A stretch of 64,000 nt of DNA, from the NCBI RefSeq assembly GCF_026241755.1, contig NZ_JAPJDA010000001.1, positions 124,001-188,000 on the forward strand, read 5' to 3'. Numbering within the stretch: position 1 is the first letter of the stretch; the number at the start of each line of letters is the position of its first letter. A program made the position numbers and the translations under genes. Source of the stretch: Salinimicrobium profundisediminis. Lineage in GTDB: Bacteria; Bacteroidota; Bacteroidia; Flavobacteriales; Flavobacteriaceae. Below the pieces are notes generated by a model. The model saw nothing but the letters and a program-made list of their open reading frames with translations, did not search any database and was not told the DNA's origin. Below are positions 42,969 to 52,721 of the stretch, one piece after another.

Positions 42969-44531
42969 TTAATTATTTTTTTCAGCTTCAATTTTAAAGT
43001 AATCGAAATCTACGTGACCACCTGCTTCTTTTGTGGCGTAGTTGAACAGCGCAAACCTGTAGCCCATAAAGTGCGGCAGGGTATATGACATTTTAAGCTC
43101 GTTGCCTATAGCTTTCCAGTTTTCGCCATCAAGGCTGTAGTAAAATTCTGCTGTATCTTTCCTGTCTTGAAAATCACCAACGGCCTTAAGGTAAAGCTCC
43201 TCCTGATTCAAAGGAATACTTTCCACCTCTACGGGTTCTTCGGAAGCTCCATTGACCATAATAATGTGCTTCTTGTTATTTAGCATTTTAGCCCCAACAA
43301 ATCCGAAATTCTTCTGAAGTAGACCAAGCCCGGCATAATCTCCTTCCTTCATTCCGGAGAGATCAACTTTTGTAACTGCAGAACTCTTCGGACCAATGGT
43401 TCTTTGGGTAAGGGTGTTTCTGGTATTTAAAAATGAAGTATCTACCCTGTCTGTAGTTAACCTGAGAAAGCCTTCGCGGTCTTTAAGAGACCAGTAGCCA
43501 TCCTGGGGATTATGGTTCCATTGCCACACCAGAGGCAAATCTCTGTCTCCTGATTTTCTGCTAAAATCATCTGAAGCCACAATTCCCGGGATCCATCCTT
43601 CATTTGCGGGTAGATCCAGGGTTTTAGGCACCTTGCCATTTTCACCTAATACAGGCCAGCCGTTTTCCCATTTTACAGGGACCAGGTAAGGAATGCGCCC
43701 CACTGCCCCGTAATCCCTAAATAAATAAGCAAACCAGTCACCTTCAGGCGTGTCGATCAAACCACCCTGTGCCACGCCTTTATCTTGAAAAGCGAGTTTC
43801 CCTTCATAAGATCCGGTAATTTTATCGGCCCGGTGAATGATCACCGTTCTCATTCCGTCTCTTGGCCAGGCGATATTGAACAAGTAATATTTTCCATTGG
43901 CCTTAAATAACTGAGATCCTTCGGCAGGTAAAATATAATTTGATCCAATAGGTTCAGTAGCGTTCTCAATAAGAACCCGCTCTGTACCTTCCTTCACTCC
44001 TGAAAGATCATCTTTAAGCTCTACTATATTTAGTTTACCTCCACCCCAAATGAGGTAAGTCTTTCCGTTGTCATCAAAAAATAAGGTGTTATCGTGAAGC
44101 GACGGGCTAAAAGAAATCTCTTCAAAAGTGCCATTTTCAATATCCTTTGTTTTGAAAATATAAGTTTTTCCTGTGGTGCTCGAAAAAGTGGAAACATAAA
44201 AATTCTCGTTATGGTAACGAAGGCTGCTTGCCCAGGATCCTCTCCCGTAGGCATTTTCTCCATTTTCCATATTCAGGGCATCAGAATCCCCCAAAGTATT
44301 GTAAGCGTAATTCACTATTTCCCAGTTCACCAAATCCCTGGATTTCATAATTGGCACCCCGGGATTCATATGCATCGTGGTGCTGCTCATATAATAGGTG
44401 TCACCAACCCTTATTATAGAAGCATCGGGAACATCGGCGTGGATGATAGGATTTTGAGCTTGCTGTTGTGCAACGACTGAATTTCCTATAAATAGACTTA
44501 AAATTATAATGAGGAGATTTCTCTTTTTCAT
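42969..44531 (-). CDS. GH43 protein with C-terminal beta-sandwich (GH43_12-like)
   Basis: This 520-residue protein has a signal peptide (ending GNSVVAQ), a propeller (about 25-315) and a DUF1349/concanavalin-like C-terminal domain (about 330-520). The triad is Asp36 (ADVPDASIIRVGD), Asp147 (PSLHDNTLFFDDNG) and Glu204 (LPAEGSQLFKANG). The VPDAS and PAEGSQ forms distinguish it from the other GH43 genes here and resemble the GH43_12 arabinofuranosidases of Bacteroides xylan loci (from memory). It lies five bases downstream of the CE15. Confidence 0.85.
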   Translation of the reverse strand: MKKRNLLIIILSLFIGNSVVAQQQAQNPIIHADVPDASIIRVGDTYYMSSTTMHMNPGVPIMKSRDLVNWEIVNYAYNTLGDSDALNMENGENAYGRGSWASSLRYHNENFYVSTFSSTTGKTYIFKTKDIENGTFEEISFSPSLHDNTLFFDDNGKTYLIWGGGKLNIVELKDDLSGVKEGTERVLIENATEPIGSNYILPAEGSQLFKANGKYYLFNIAWPRDGMRTVIIHRADKITGSYEGKLAFQDKGVAQGGLIDTPEGDWFAYLFRDYGAVGRIPYLVPVKWENGWPVLGENGKVPKTLDLPANEGWIPGIVASDDFSRKSGDRDLPLVWQWNHNPQDGYWSLKDREGFLRLTTDRVDTSFLNTRNTLTQRTIGPKSSAVTKVDLSGMKEGDYAGLGLLQKNFGFVGAKMLNNKKHIIMVNGASEEPVEVESIPLNQEELYLKAVGDFQDRKDTAEFYYSLDGENWKAIGNELKMSYTLPHFMGYRFALFNYATKEAGGHVDFDYFKIEAEKNN

Positions 44532-44536
44532 ATTCT

Positions 44537-45862
44537 TTATTTGAAATAGGGTTTGGCAAATTCTATAAAATATGGCCAGTTAGGGACTACAGTATGACCG
44601 CCTTCGTGTATTCTGAAAACGAGTTTACCTTCAGATAAAAACTCCCCAACTTGAGGAAATTCAGTTGTTGATAGCCCTTTTTCATCATAGATTTCATAAG
44701 CAGGGCTGGCGTAGACTCCGGCTAAAAACATCCCTTTGGCGTCTATCCAGTTTCCTTCAACTTTAGGATCTCCGCTACTGATAAAAACCGGTCGCGGCGC
44801 TGCAAGCGCAATCAAATGATGTGCATCTACCGGAAGATCTTTTGTTTCTAAAGGACCTCCGTATTTTATGAAATTCGGAGCAAACCAGTGATATTGGGAA
44901 GTAGAGACCAAATTCTCTACCTGTTCTCCAAAATTACGCCGCAGGATCTTTGTACCGCCTGCGCCGGCAGAACCTATGAATCCCACAGCGAAACGATCAT
45001 CATAGGCCATAGTAACCATTGCAGCTTTCCCGTAGCGAGAAAGTCCTTCTATAGCCACATTTTCAGCATTGATTTTAGGATGATTTTCAAAATAATCAAG
45101 CGCACGGCCGGCACCCCACGCCCAGGCTTTAAGAGCGCCCCAGTCATCTAATTTTCTCGGCTCTCCTTTATTCACTAATCCGATAATTCCTTGTCGAAGT
45201 CCGGCGCCATTATCGGCCTGATAGCTTGTCGGGATCAGACTGGCATAGCCCCAATTCTGAGCCAGTAATTGTTCCTGCCAGGGTGTTTCCTGCTTGGGCT
45301 CAGGGAAAAAACCAGCCGGAAAATTCCAGTCGAATTTCAAGATTACCGGCACTTTTTTGTCTGTATTTTTAGGAAGGGTCAATGTCATCTCGATTTTAAC
45401 CTCGATCTCTGGATAAGAAGAGTTATCTACCACTCCCAGAAGTTTCTCAACCTGCACCGGGTATTCACCAATTACTGAATATTTTCTGGAAACTACTTTC
45501 CAGTTTACAGCTGGGATATTTTTAGGGAATCTTCCATAGACTTCCGCATTAAAATCTTCTTTGATCTCCTGTCTCCGTTTTTCCCATTCAGAAACTGAAG
45601 TGACTTTAGATCCATCTTTAAGAACCAAAAGTTCGGGCAAGCTATAATCTACAACTTTAGATTCATCGCAATTTGCGGCATTAGGATCATTCGGATTTCC
45701 CGAAGGTCCGGGTCGCAAGGATGCTATTCCTAATTCCTTCAGCATCAGCTGATGGTCCTGCGCACTTAAACGATAAATACTGTCCCGCTCCTCCTGAGAA
45801 AACTGCGCCATCGATTGATTAACGCAGCCAAAAAAAACGATAATGACAAATAATTGTTTCAT
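44537..45862 (-). CDS. CE15 glucuronoyl esterase
   Basis: This 441-residue protein has a signal peptide (ending NQSMAQ) and an alpha/beta-hydrolase fold. The CE15 nucleophile motif G-x-S-R-x-G-K is present as IEGLSRYGKAAM (Ser275). The acid Glu candidate follows in GGTKILRRNFGEQVEN and the catalytic His423 is in IHEGGHTVVPNWPYF. CE15 enzymes cleave the ester between 4-O-methylglucuronic acid on xylan and lignin alcohols. Its presence points to a native, lignin-linked glucuronoxylan target, although no alpha-glucuronidase is seen in the window. Confidence 0.93.
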   Translation of the reverse strand: MKQLFVIIVFFGCVNQSMAQFSQEERDSIYRLSAQDHQLMLKELGIASLRPGPSGNPNDPNAANCDESKVVDYSLPELLVLKDGSKVTSVSEWEKRRQEIKEDFNAEVYGRFPKNIPAVNWKVVSRKYSVIGEYPVQVEKLLGVVDNSSYPEIEVKIEMTLTLPKNTDKKVPVILKFDWNFPAGFFPEPKQETPWQEQLLAQNWGYASLIPTSYQADNGAGLRQGIIGLVNKGEPRKLDDWGALKAWAWGAGRALDYFENHPKINAENVAIEGLSRYGKAAMVTMAYDDRFAVGFIGSAGAGGTKILRRNFGEQVENLVSTSQYHWFAPNFIKYGGPLETKDLPVDAHHLIALAAPRPVFISSGDPKVEGNWIDAKGMFLAGVYASPAYEIYDEKGLSTTEFPQVGEFLSEGKLVFRIHEGGHTVVPNWPYFIEFAKPYFK

Positions 45863-45893
45863 TTTAAATATTTTACAGGAGGAGAAACCTGTA

Positions 45894-47840
45894 CTAATTT
45901 GTAATCACAAAGCCGCCCTGGGGTTGAATGGTTACTTCAAATTTTCCTCTTTTTTGTTTGATTTCTTTCTTTTCAGTTTTCCCTTTCTTAGAGTCATTAA
46001 TAATATTGAATGTACTTCCTTTCAGTTCAGGAAGGGAAAAGCTCAGCTTTTTTGCTTCTTTTGACGCATTGATTCCAGCGATATACCATTGCTCCTTATG
46101 CCTTCTGGCTATTACGCTATACTCGCCCGGGTATCCTTCAATAAAAATGGTTTCATCCCAGGTGGTAGGAACGTTTTTCATAAAGTCCATGGCAAATTCC
46201 GGAGCGTCTTCTAGATTATTTGGTGTTAAAGCGAAGAATTGAACCGGCGTCTGAAATAAAACTGCAGTTGCCAGTTGAAAAGCATCAGAGGTTCTCCTAA
46301 AGTTTCCGCCGTCATTGGTTCGATTGTAGCGTTCGTTTAGAACAGTTCCGCCAAAATCCATACTTCCCACCGTATTCCTTATAAAAGGATGAATGGCAGC
46401 ACTTCGGGCTTCCTGGTCATTTGCATACTGACTAAACATTAAATTTTCTGAAGCAAGAACAGCTTCAGTACTTATAAAATTAGGGTACATTACCTCCCAA
46501 CCTCTTGGAATTGTGGCGCCGTGAAAGATCATCATTAACCCGTGATCATTGGCATCGGACATTATATCCTCGTAAAGCTGAATGGTCTCTTGTTTATCAC
46601 CTCCCATAAAATCAACTTTCAGACCTTTTACCCCGCTTTCCTGCAACCACTGCATTTCCTTTTTACGGGTTATAGCCCGGTGCATTTTATTCCGTGGAGT
46701 CATAGGTGCGTCATTGGCAACGCCGTTGGAATTGTACCACAAAAAAACATCAACGTTCTTGCTATTGGCGTAATCAATGAGCTCTTCTATCCTGTCGTAG
46801 CCGATATTCTGGTCCCAAAGCGCATCAATCAAAATGTATTCATAACCCATTTTAGCAGCGAAATCTATGTAAGTCACCTGGTCATCATAATTCATACTTG
46901 CATCCTGCCACATAATCCAGCTCCATACACCGCGCCCGAAATTATAATCCTGTGAGGCTTCGTAAAGCGGCTTCACCACATCAAAAGGAATGGTGGTTTC
47001 CACAATTGGCTTTAAACTTTCACCAATTGTGATAGTTCTCCAGGGAGTGCTAAACGGAAGGGAAATTGCGGCTCCGGTTGATCCAAAATCATTATTTTCA
47101 GTACTATCGGGAAAAGCAATCGTATATTCCCCTTCAGCATTTGGATCGCTGAGATGAGCGCCCACGTAGGTGCCGTCCACTCCGGTTTCAGAAAGTAGCA
47201 CCCAATGATCTTCGGTTTTAAATAAACCCGGAAAGGTATAACCAAGATTATTGGCAGAAGCTTTCGTAATCTCCTGATCTAAATAATAGCCCTCTTCGTA
47301 ACTGGGTTTGGTACGCTGAAAACCTACCATAGATTTAGACTGAGGCGTAAGGAAACTTTTTGCCGTATTTGGAAAATTGAATCCGGTAAATTCTTTCGTC
47401 ACCACGTGGGCTATGGTATCGCTGTATTTTTGAAGATGGTATCTAAACGCGATATCATTATTACTAACCTGGAAAATTACATCCATTTTTTGCCCTTTTT
47501 GAGTGGTAAAAGTGGCGGTTAGTTCCTGTGCGTTATAATTAATCTCTGAATCTTTAAGTTTTTTGGATTCATAACTCTTTTCTACGGAATTGGTTTTACT
47601 CCCTTCAAAACTTAAACCTTCAGAATAATCTGAAATATTTGTTTTTAGTCCCAGTCTGGATTTTTCCAGCACCACTTTATTATTGTAGAAAACAGAATAG
47701 GTTGGTACTCCAGCTTCCAGGTGTACTTCTAATCTTACAGCATCATCGGGACTCTGGATGGTTGCTTCCTGTGCAACAACAAACGGAAAAATGCTTAGCA
47801 GGCAGATAAATAAAAAGACTTTTTTCATTTCTAATTTCAA
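45894..47840 (-). CDS. GH97 glycosidase (retaining type), third copy
   Basis: This 648-residue protein has a signal peptide (MKKVFLFICLLSIFPFVVAQ, possibly starting at Met5) and the full GH97 layout. Key residues are Asp410 (KGLKVDFMGGDKQ, nucleophile position of retaining GH97) and Glu459 (NFISTEAVLASEN), where the other two copies have EGVRG. This altered motif marks a different subgroup and probably a different sugar specificity. It lies between CE15 and GH10. Confidence 0.92.
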   Translation of the reverse strand: MKLEMKKVFLFICLLSIFPFVVAQEATIQSPDDAVRLEVHLEAGVPTYSVFYNNKVVLEKSRLGLKTNISDYSEGLSFEGSKTNSVEKSYESKKLKDSEINYNAQELTATFTTQKGQKMDVIFQVSNNDIAFRYHLQKYSDTIAHVVTKEFTGFNFPNTAKSFLTPQSKSMVGFQRTKPSYEEGYYLDQEITKASANNLGYTFPGLFKTEDHWVLLSETGVDGTYVGAHLSDPNAEGEYTIAFPDSTENNDFGSTGAAISLPFSTPWRTITIGESLKPIVETTIPFDVVKPLYEASQDYNFGRGVWSWIMWQDASMNYDDQVTYIDFAAKMGYEYILIDALWDQNIGYDRIEELIDYANSKNVDVFLWYNSNGVANDAPMTPRNKMHRAITRKKEMQWLQESGVKGLKVDFMGGDKQETIQLYEDIMSDANDHGLMMIFHGATIPRGWEVMYPNFISTEAVLASENLMFSQYANDQEARSAAIHPFIRNTVGSMDFGGTVLNERYNRTNDGGNFRRTSDAFQLATAVLFQTPVQFFALTPNNLEDAPEFAMDFMKNVPTTWDETIFIEGYPGEYSVIARRHKEQWYIAGINASKEAKKLSFSLPELKGSTFNIINDSKKGKTEKKEIKQKRGKFEVTIQPQGGFVITN

Positions 47841-47851
47841 ATTTTGTAGGG

Positions 47852-49003
47852 TTATTTTGCTGCAGCCAGTTCTATAAGTTCCTTCACAACAGGTTTTGGA
47901 TTATTTTCACGATCGAATAGCAACGGATAATCGGTTCTTCCTCTCACCGGCCAGTTATTCTTCCAGGAATTCCCGTCATTCACTCCCCAAAGGGCAACCC
48001 TTTCAATTTTATCCTGATGTTTTAGGAACAGTTCAAAAAATTCTACATATCTCTTTGTGAATTGTTGCTCAACATCGGCTGGCAGACCATTAGGAAAGGG
48101 ATTCATTTTATCTTCATACTCATAATTATCTGAGATTTCTGCGCCGGCATCACCCCAGGGTGACGGTAAGACACTAAGATCTAATTCAGTGATCATCACT
48201 TTCCCCAGGTTTCCATATGCTTCCAGACTTTTTTCAAATTCACGAATATCAGGATGGTTTAATCCAATATGTCCCTGCATTCCTATTCCATTTACGGTAA
48301 TGCCCTCCTTTTCCAGCTTTTCTACCATTCTCACTACCCCGGCACGCTTTCCTGGCATTGCCATAGAATAATCATTGTAATAAAGCTGGGCTTCAGGATC
48401 GGCTTCGTGTGCAAATTCAAAGGCCAGTTTTATAAAATCTTCACCTAAAATTTGATAGAACTTGCTATTTCTATAATTCCCGTCATCTTCTATAGCCTCA
48501 TTAACCACATCCCAGGAATGAATTCTGCCTTTATACCTGCCCACCACGGTATGAATATGATCTTTCATTCTTTGGGTAAGCACTTCCTTAGACACCGTAT
48601 TTCCATCTTTATCGACAAAAAACCAGTCAGGAGCCTGGGAATGCCATATCAAGGTGTGCCCGTGGATATGCATATTATTTTCCTCGCCTATTTTCACAAA
48701 TTCATCGGCAAGTTCAAAATTGAACTCCCCTTCTTTCGGTTGAATTCGTGCACTTTTCATAATATTTTCGGCAACAATAGAATTGAAATTCTCTGTCGCA
48801 ACTTTAAGTTCTTCAGGCTGCCTTCCCATAATTTGCCAGGCATTGAGCGTAGTACCTATATAAAATTTATCTTCAAAAGCTCCTTTTAATGTTTTAACTT
48901 CAGTCTGATAAGATAAAGAATCTTTTTCCTGGCTTCTGCAATTAACAAATGTTAAACTAACACTTATAAAAAAAAGAAAAGTTAGTGCCCTGTTATTTTT
49001 CAT
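47852..49003 (-). CDS. GH10 endo-beta-1,4-xylanase, lipoprotein
   Basis: This 383-residue protein has a lipoprotein signal (LTFVNC, Cys22) followed by a single GH10 barrel. The acid/base is Glu169 (SWDVVNEAIEDDG) and the nucleophile Glu273 (KVMITELDLSV); HGHTLIWHSQAPDWF and ALWGVNDGNSW are further GH10 blocks. The residues after the lipid Cys (RSQEKDS) are not acidic, which suggests a periplasmic enzyme that shortens imported xylo-oligosaccharides. It is the first gene of the long 22-49 kb run, with 265 bases of leader. Confidence 0.96.
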   Translation of the reverse strand: MKNNRALTFLFFISVSLTFVNCRSQEKDSLSYQTEVKTLKGAFEDKFYIGTTLNAWQIMGRQPEELKVATENFNSIVAENIMKSARIQPKEGEFNFELADEFVKIGEENNMHIHGHTLIWHSQAPDWFFVDKDGNTVSKEVLTQRMKDHIHTVVGRYKGRIHSWDVVNEAIEDDGNYRNSKFYQILGEDFIKLAFEFAHEADPEAQLYYNDYSMAMPGKRAGVVRMVEKLEKEGITVNGIGMQGHIGLNHPDIREFEKSLEAYGNLGKVMITELDLSVLPSPWGDAGAEISDNYEYEDKMNPFPNGLPADVEQQFTKRYVEFFELFLKHQDKIERVALWGVNDGNSWKNNWPVRGRTDYPLLFDRENNPKPVVKELIELAAAK

Positions 49004-49108
49004 AACGCTTGATAATGGTTAAACTTTAGTTATAGATTCTTTATTTTTTACGGTAGTACAATATGTGTAACACCAAAATTTCGGGACCTTCTGTAATAAC
49101 TTAAATAA

Positions 49109-49141
49109 AAATCATGATCATCCTGAACCCAGAATGATCAT
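49109..49141 (-). terminator. Hairpin terminator downstream of the GH5 gene
   Basis: ATGATCAT (49134-49141) and ATGATCAT (49114-49121), a self-complementary octamer, form an 8-bp stem with a 12-base loop. On the minus strand it is followed by GATTTTTATTT. It lies about 130 bases after the GH5 stop and separates the susCD operon from the GH10-led run. Confidence 0.65.
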
Positions 49142-49268
49142 ACCTTAAATATCCGTAATTTATCTAATATTTAAAATATTCTGAAATTAATTAATATTTC
49201 ACAATTTAAGATAAAAAGTTACTCATTAAAGCTTATCTACTAAACTTTTTACCTTTTGTACAATTCAT

Positions 49269-50567
49269 TTAATTACAACCTACACTTTCCTCAGCATAAT
49301 CAGCAAACCACTTTTTTGCAGCATTGGCACATGCTTCGGGATCATTATTATAAGCCACTCCCCTATAAGGATCTCCCTCATGGATAAGATTCTCGGGAGC
49401 CAGCAAGTTCCAGCTTACATTGCCACTTTCATCGGCAAGAGCTTTAAAATTGGCTCCAAAACCCCAGGCCCCGGCTTCACCTGTTACACCGCCTTCCCCC
49501 CAGGCACTATATCCATCTGGCGCCCAGTCTATCTCTGTAATAGCTATGGGTGCAAAATCTGCAACCGGTTGAATATTTTCATGCCAGTTCTTCCTAAAGG
49601 TTCCCGGATCATTATTATCCATTCCCCAATATCCCGGATAGATATGTACTGAATATCCTATGTTATTTCCCTCAATAGGATTATTTGCGTAACCTTTATA
49701 ATGAGACTGATATCCAGAACCGGGAATCCATATTACATTTTGAAATCCATTTTCTCGAATCATCTCAACTAAAGGCTGAAAAAACATTTTTAATTTATCA
49801 AAATGAGGTTGAGAATTGCTTCCCCATTCTCCATTAGTACCCAGTATGTGGATAGGTTCATTCGCCAGTTCAAACATTAAGTGGTCGTAACTCTTTAACT
49901 TTTCATGACTTGAGAGATAGTTCCATACTGTTTTAAGGTATTCATGATATTCATCTCCAACATCAATCCTTTCTGGGCATACTCCGGGTGGTCTAAGGAT
50001 AATATACATTCCGCGGGATCTTGCATGCTCAATTAAAGGAATAATAACATTATTAACTCCCTCTACAAACCTGTCAAAATTAAATTGGGAAATGTCATTT
50101 TCGCCACCTACTTCAGCGCCCGGTTTATTTGACCAATAAGGATCTATGTGTAAGCGTACCATATTAAGATACCAGCCGTCATTATCCTTATTGGTCAATT
50201 TATCCATGACTTTCTTATTATACTCCAGTGCTCCCTGAACATCATAATTGTTCCATCTCCATTCCCCCACATGTCCGCCGTTAAACCAGGGATTGGGAGT
50301 CATAGCTACCCCATGAAGTAAAACTTCTTCTCCACAGGAATTTTTTAAAAACCTTCCTTCTACATTTAATTTGGATGTACTTAAGGGCCATTCAAAATTC
50401 ACTGATGTATCTTCTTCTGTCTCATCTTCCCCATCATCTTCCTCTATGGGGTTTTCTTCGTTAGCCTCTTCTTTCGGCAGGGACGAATCATCAGTTGAAC
50501 ATCTCACCAACACAAATAGCAAAATGAATAGAAATATTCCTCTTTTAAATGGGCTGGTTAAAGACAT
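49269..50567 (-). CDS. GH5 lipoprotein, endo-acting glycoside hydrolase
   Basis: This 432-residue protein has a lipoprotein signal (LVRC, Cys23) followed by a strongly acidic linker (about 30-55, many Glu/Asp), then a GH5 barrel. Acid/base Glu237 lies in LMFELANEPIH and nucleophile Glu345 in PIAITEIDWAPDG. The acidic tether is typical of proteins displayed on the cell surface. In xylan loci such GH5 enzymes (for example GH5_21) are endo-xylanases; endoglucanase or mannanase activity is possible. It starts six bases after the CBM-bearing GH10 stop, so both are made together. Confidence 0.88.
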   Translation of the reverse strand: MSLTSPFKRGIFLFILLFVLVRCSTDDSSLPKEEANEENPIEEDDGEDETEEDTSVNFEWPLSTSKLNVEGRFLKNSCGEEVLLHGVAMTPNPWFNGGHVGEWRWNNYDVQGALEYNKKVMDKLTNKDNDGWYLNMVRLHIDPYWSNKPGAEVGGENDISQFNFDRFVEGVNNVIIPLIEHARSRGMYIILRPPGVCPERIDVGDEYHEYLKTVWNYLSSHEKLKSYDHLMFELANEPIHILGTNGEWGSNSQPHFDKLKMFFQPLVEMIRENGFQNVIWIPGSGYQSHYKGYANNPIEGNNIGYSVHIYPGYWGMDNNDPGTFRKNWHENIQPVADFAPIAITEIDWAPDGYSAWGEGGVTGEAGAWGFGANFKALADESGNVSWNLLAPENLIHEGDPYRGVAYNNDPEACANAAKKWFADYAEESVGCN

Positions 50568-50573
50568 TACTTC

Positions 50574-52694
50574 TTATAGATTTTGAAGAGCTTCAGCAAA
50601 ACTTGCATAAGCCGGTTTTCTAGAAAAATTAAGATCCCAAAGACCCTGTCTTTCGCCAGGCATCCAGTTAGCATCATCAGAACTGTCCTGTACTCCCCAT
50701 ACGGTTACACCGTATCGTTGATTCGCCGGTACATTTTCAGCATAACTATCCACAACATACTTATACATTTCGGCTTGTTTTGCTAACATTTCTGAAGTGG
50801 GTTCGCTACTATTTACAGCTACATCGAGTTCAGAAACCTTTACAAGTTTTCCTGTAGCCGCAAGTAAACGGAACATCTCATCAATTTTCTCTTTTGAAGT
50901 ATTAATGTTGATATGCATTTGAGTACCGATTCCATCTACCGTTGCCCCCTGACTTTCAATATATTCTACAAAATCAATGATACCGCGGGTCTTGTCCAGA
51001 TTATATTCAAGATTATAATCATTGATAAAAAGCAGATCCCCTGGATTACCGTATTTACGTGCCAATTCAAAAGCCTTAACAGCATAATCCTTACCCAAAT
51101 AATCCTGCCAGTAGAATTCATCTGCCGCTAGTTCTTTTCCAGCACCTGTTTTTAGTTCAAAGGGATTCCCATCATCCATAGGCTCATTTACTACATCCCA
51201 GGCATGTACATAGTCTTTGGAAACTTCCATCATGCCCGCAATCCATCTTTCCATTTCGTTTGTAATAATTTCTTCCTTTTCTTCAGGTGTTTTCTCTGTA
51301 CCTCCAGGGTTTACACGGGAAAGCGTTACGTCATCAATATAAACTGTTCCTGCAAACTGACCATAGTCAATAATAAATCGCTCACGGTCCTCCTTGGTTA
51401 TTGTTGTCTGCAAAGTATACTCCTTCCATTCTTCCGATACATTGAATGAGCCAAGCGGATCACTGGAGTAATCAGATGGCGATTGTATCGCGGCACTAAG
51501 AGTACCGGCAGTATTTGCCTTTACTTTAAAATTCAGTACATAAGTTGACTCCATTTCCAATGTAGGTAAATCATAGGCAATCTGTGCCTCCCAGGGATTT
51601 ACAGCCGAAGGATTCGTAAAGGTAAAAGCATATCCTGTATCACCAAAGCCCCCACCTTCTGCCGAGCGCTCCCTTGTAGAACCATTTCCCCAGCCAGCCC
51701 AGCCGTCGGTACCAGTTTCAAAATCAGAATTGGTAATTACGCTTGGATCCAATCCGGGACCACCACTGCCTTCCTCGTTATATTTCTTCAGGCTTATGTT
51801 ATCAAAGTAATAAGTAGTGGCAACATTACCGAGGTTAAAAGCAATTGTACTTGCCCCTGCAACTTCTTCAGAGACTACAATTTTTTTGGTAAAAGTAGTC
51901 CATTCAGGTGTGGCGCTAATAGCACCAAAAAAATCCCAGTGTTTATACTCATAAGGTTGAATATGAGCCTGGGTAGCAAAAGAGGCAGCCACATCTGAGC
52001 GAACATCCATACTAAGTTCATATTCTTCCCCTACCTCCATAGGCGGAGAGAACTTTAAAAAGAACTGGCTGTCCCATTCGTTTTCCCGAGCTTCTTCATT
52101 GGTCACTTTCAATGCCCTGCCATCACCACCTGAGCCTTCTCCGTCAGCCGTAAAAGAAACAATAGCATTAGCGCTACTCTCATAATTTGCTGCTTCATCT
52201 GTTTCAAAGTAAGCATCGGTAACCACCTCCCAGATAGGTCCACCTTCTGTTTTCGTTGGTGCAATAGTGCTGTTTAGATATTCAGCATTCTGGTTAGCAT
52301 GCCATACAAGAGTATGCCCGTAAACAGATAAACCAGCCGCATTTGCAGTTTCGAGAAACTCTTCCACAGCAGCCAGGTTAAGGTTCCCGTTTTTTTGTAA
52401 CACGGCCCCGTGTTTCATTCCATATCCCGGAGTAACTTCTTCAAAATTTAAATTGATCAAACGATACATTAGTCCTTCCGAATTATAATCTGAAATACTA
52501 ACTGCTGCGCCCAAAATAAAGTCTGAAGAATCTTCTCCTAAGTATGTCTTTAAAGCCTCGTAACTATTTAACTCCTCCTGGAGCGCTACACTTTCCGGTT
52601 TTTCGACCTGAAAGTCGAGTGGTTCATAATCTGTACAAGAGGTCACTAAAGATAATCCCAGTACACAGATACCTATTTTATATAGACTTTTCAT
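50574..52694 (-). CDS. GH10 endo-xylanase with two inserted carbohydrate-binding modules, lipoprotein
   Basis: This 706-residue protein has a lipoprotein signal (VTSC, Cys20). The GH10 barrel starts at about 45 and is interrupted after HTLVWH (127-132). Two CBM4/22-type beta-sandwiches follow (about 158-305 and 320-462, each ending in a YFDNI/YIDDV-like strand). The barrel resumes with acid/base Glu504 (AWDVVNEPMDDG) and nucleophile Glu622 (VSELDVAV). This insertion layout is known from Bacteroidota surface xylanases. The acidic residues after the Cys (TDYEPLD) suit surface display. Confidence 0.95.
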   Translation of the reverse strand: MKSLYKIGICVLGLSLVTSCTDYEPLDFQVEKPESVALQEELNSYEALKTYLGEDSSDFILGAAVSISDYNSEGLMYRLINLNFEEVTPGYGMKHGAVLQKNGNLNLAAVEEFLETANAAGLSVYGHTLVWHANQNAEYLNSTIAPTKTEGGPIWEVVTDAYFETDEAANYESSANAIVSFTADGEGSGGDGRALKVTNEEARENEWDSQFFLKFSPPMEVGEEYELSMDVRSDVAASFATQAHIQPYEYKHWDFFGAISATPEWTTFTKKIVVSEEVAGASTIAFNLGNVATTYYFDNISLKKYNEEGSGGPGLDPSVITNSDFETGTDGWAGWGNGSTRERSAEGGGFGDTGYAFTFTNPSAVNPWEAQIAYDLPTLEMESTYVLNFKVKANTAGTLSAAIQSPSDYSSDPLGSFNVSEEWKEYTLQTTITKEDRERFIIDYGQFAGTVYIDDVTLSRVNPGGTEKTPEEKEEIITNEMERWIAGMMEVSKDYVHAWDVVNEPMDDGNPFELKTGAGKELAADEFYWQDYLGKDYAVKAFELARKYGNPGDLLFINDYNLEYNLDKTRGIIDFVEYIESQGATVDGIGTQMHININTSKEKIDEMFRLLAATGKLVKVSELDVAVNSSEPTSEMLAKQAEMYKYVVDSYAENVPANQRYGVTVWGVQDSSDDANWMPGERQGLWDLNFSRKPAYASFAEALQNL

Positions 52695-52721
52695 CCCATT
52701 TAGATCTTAAATATTAAACAT

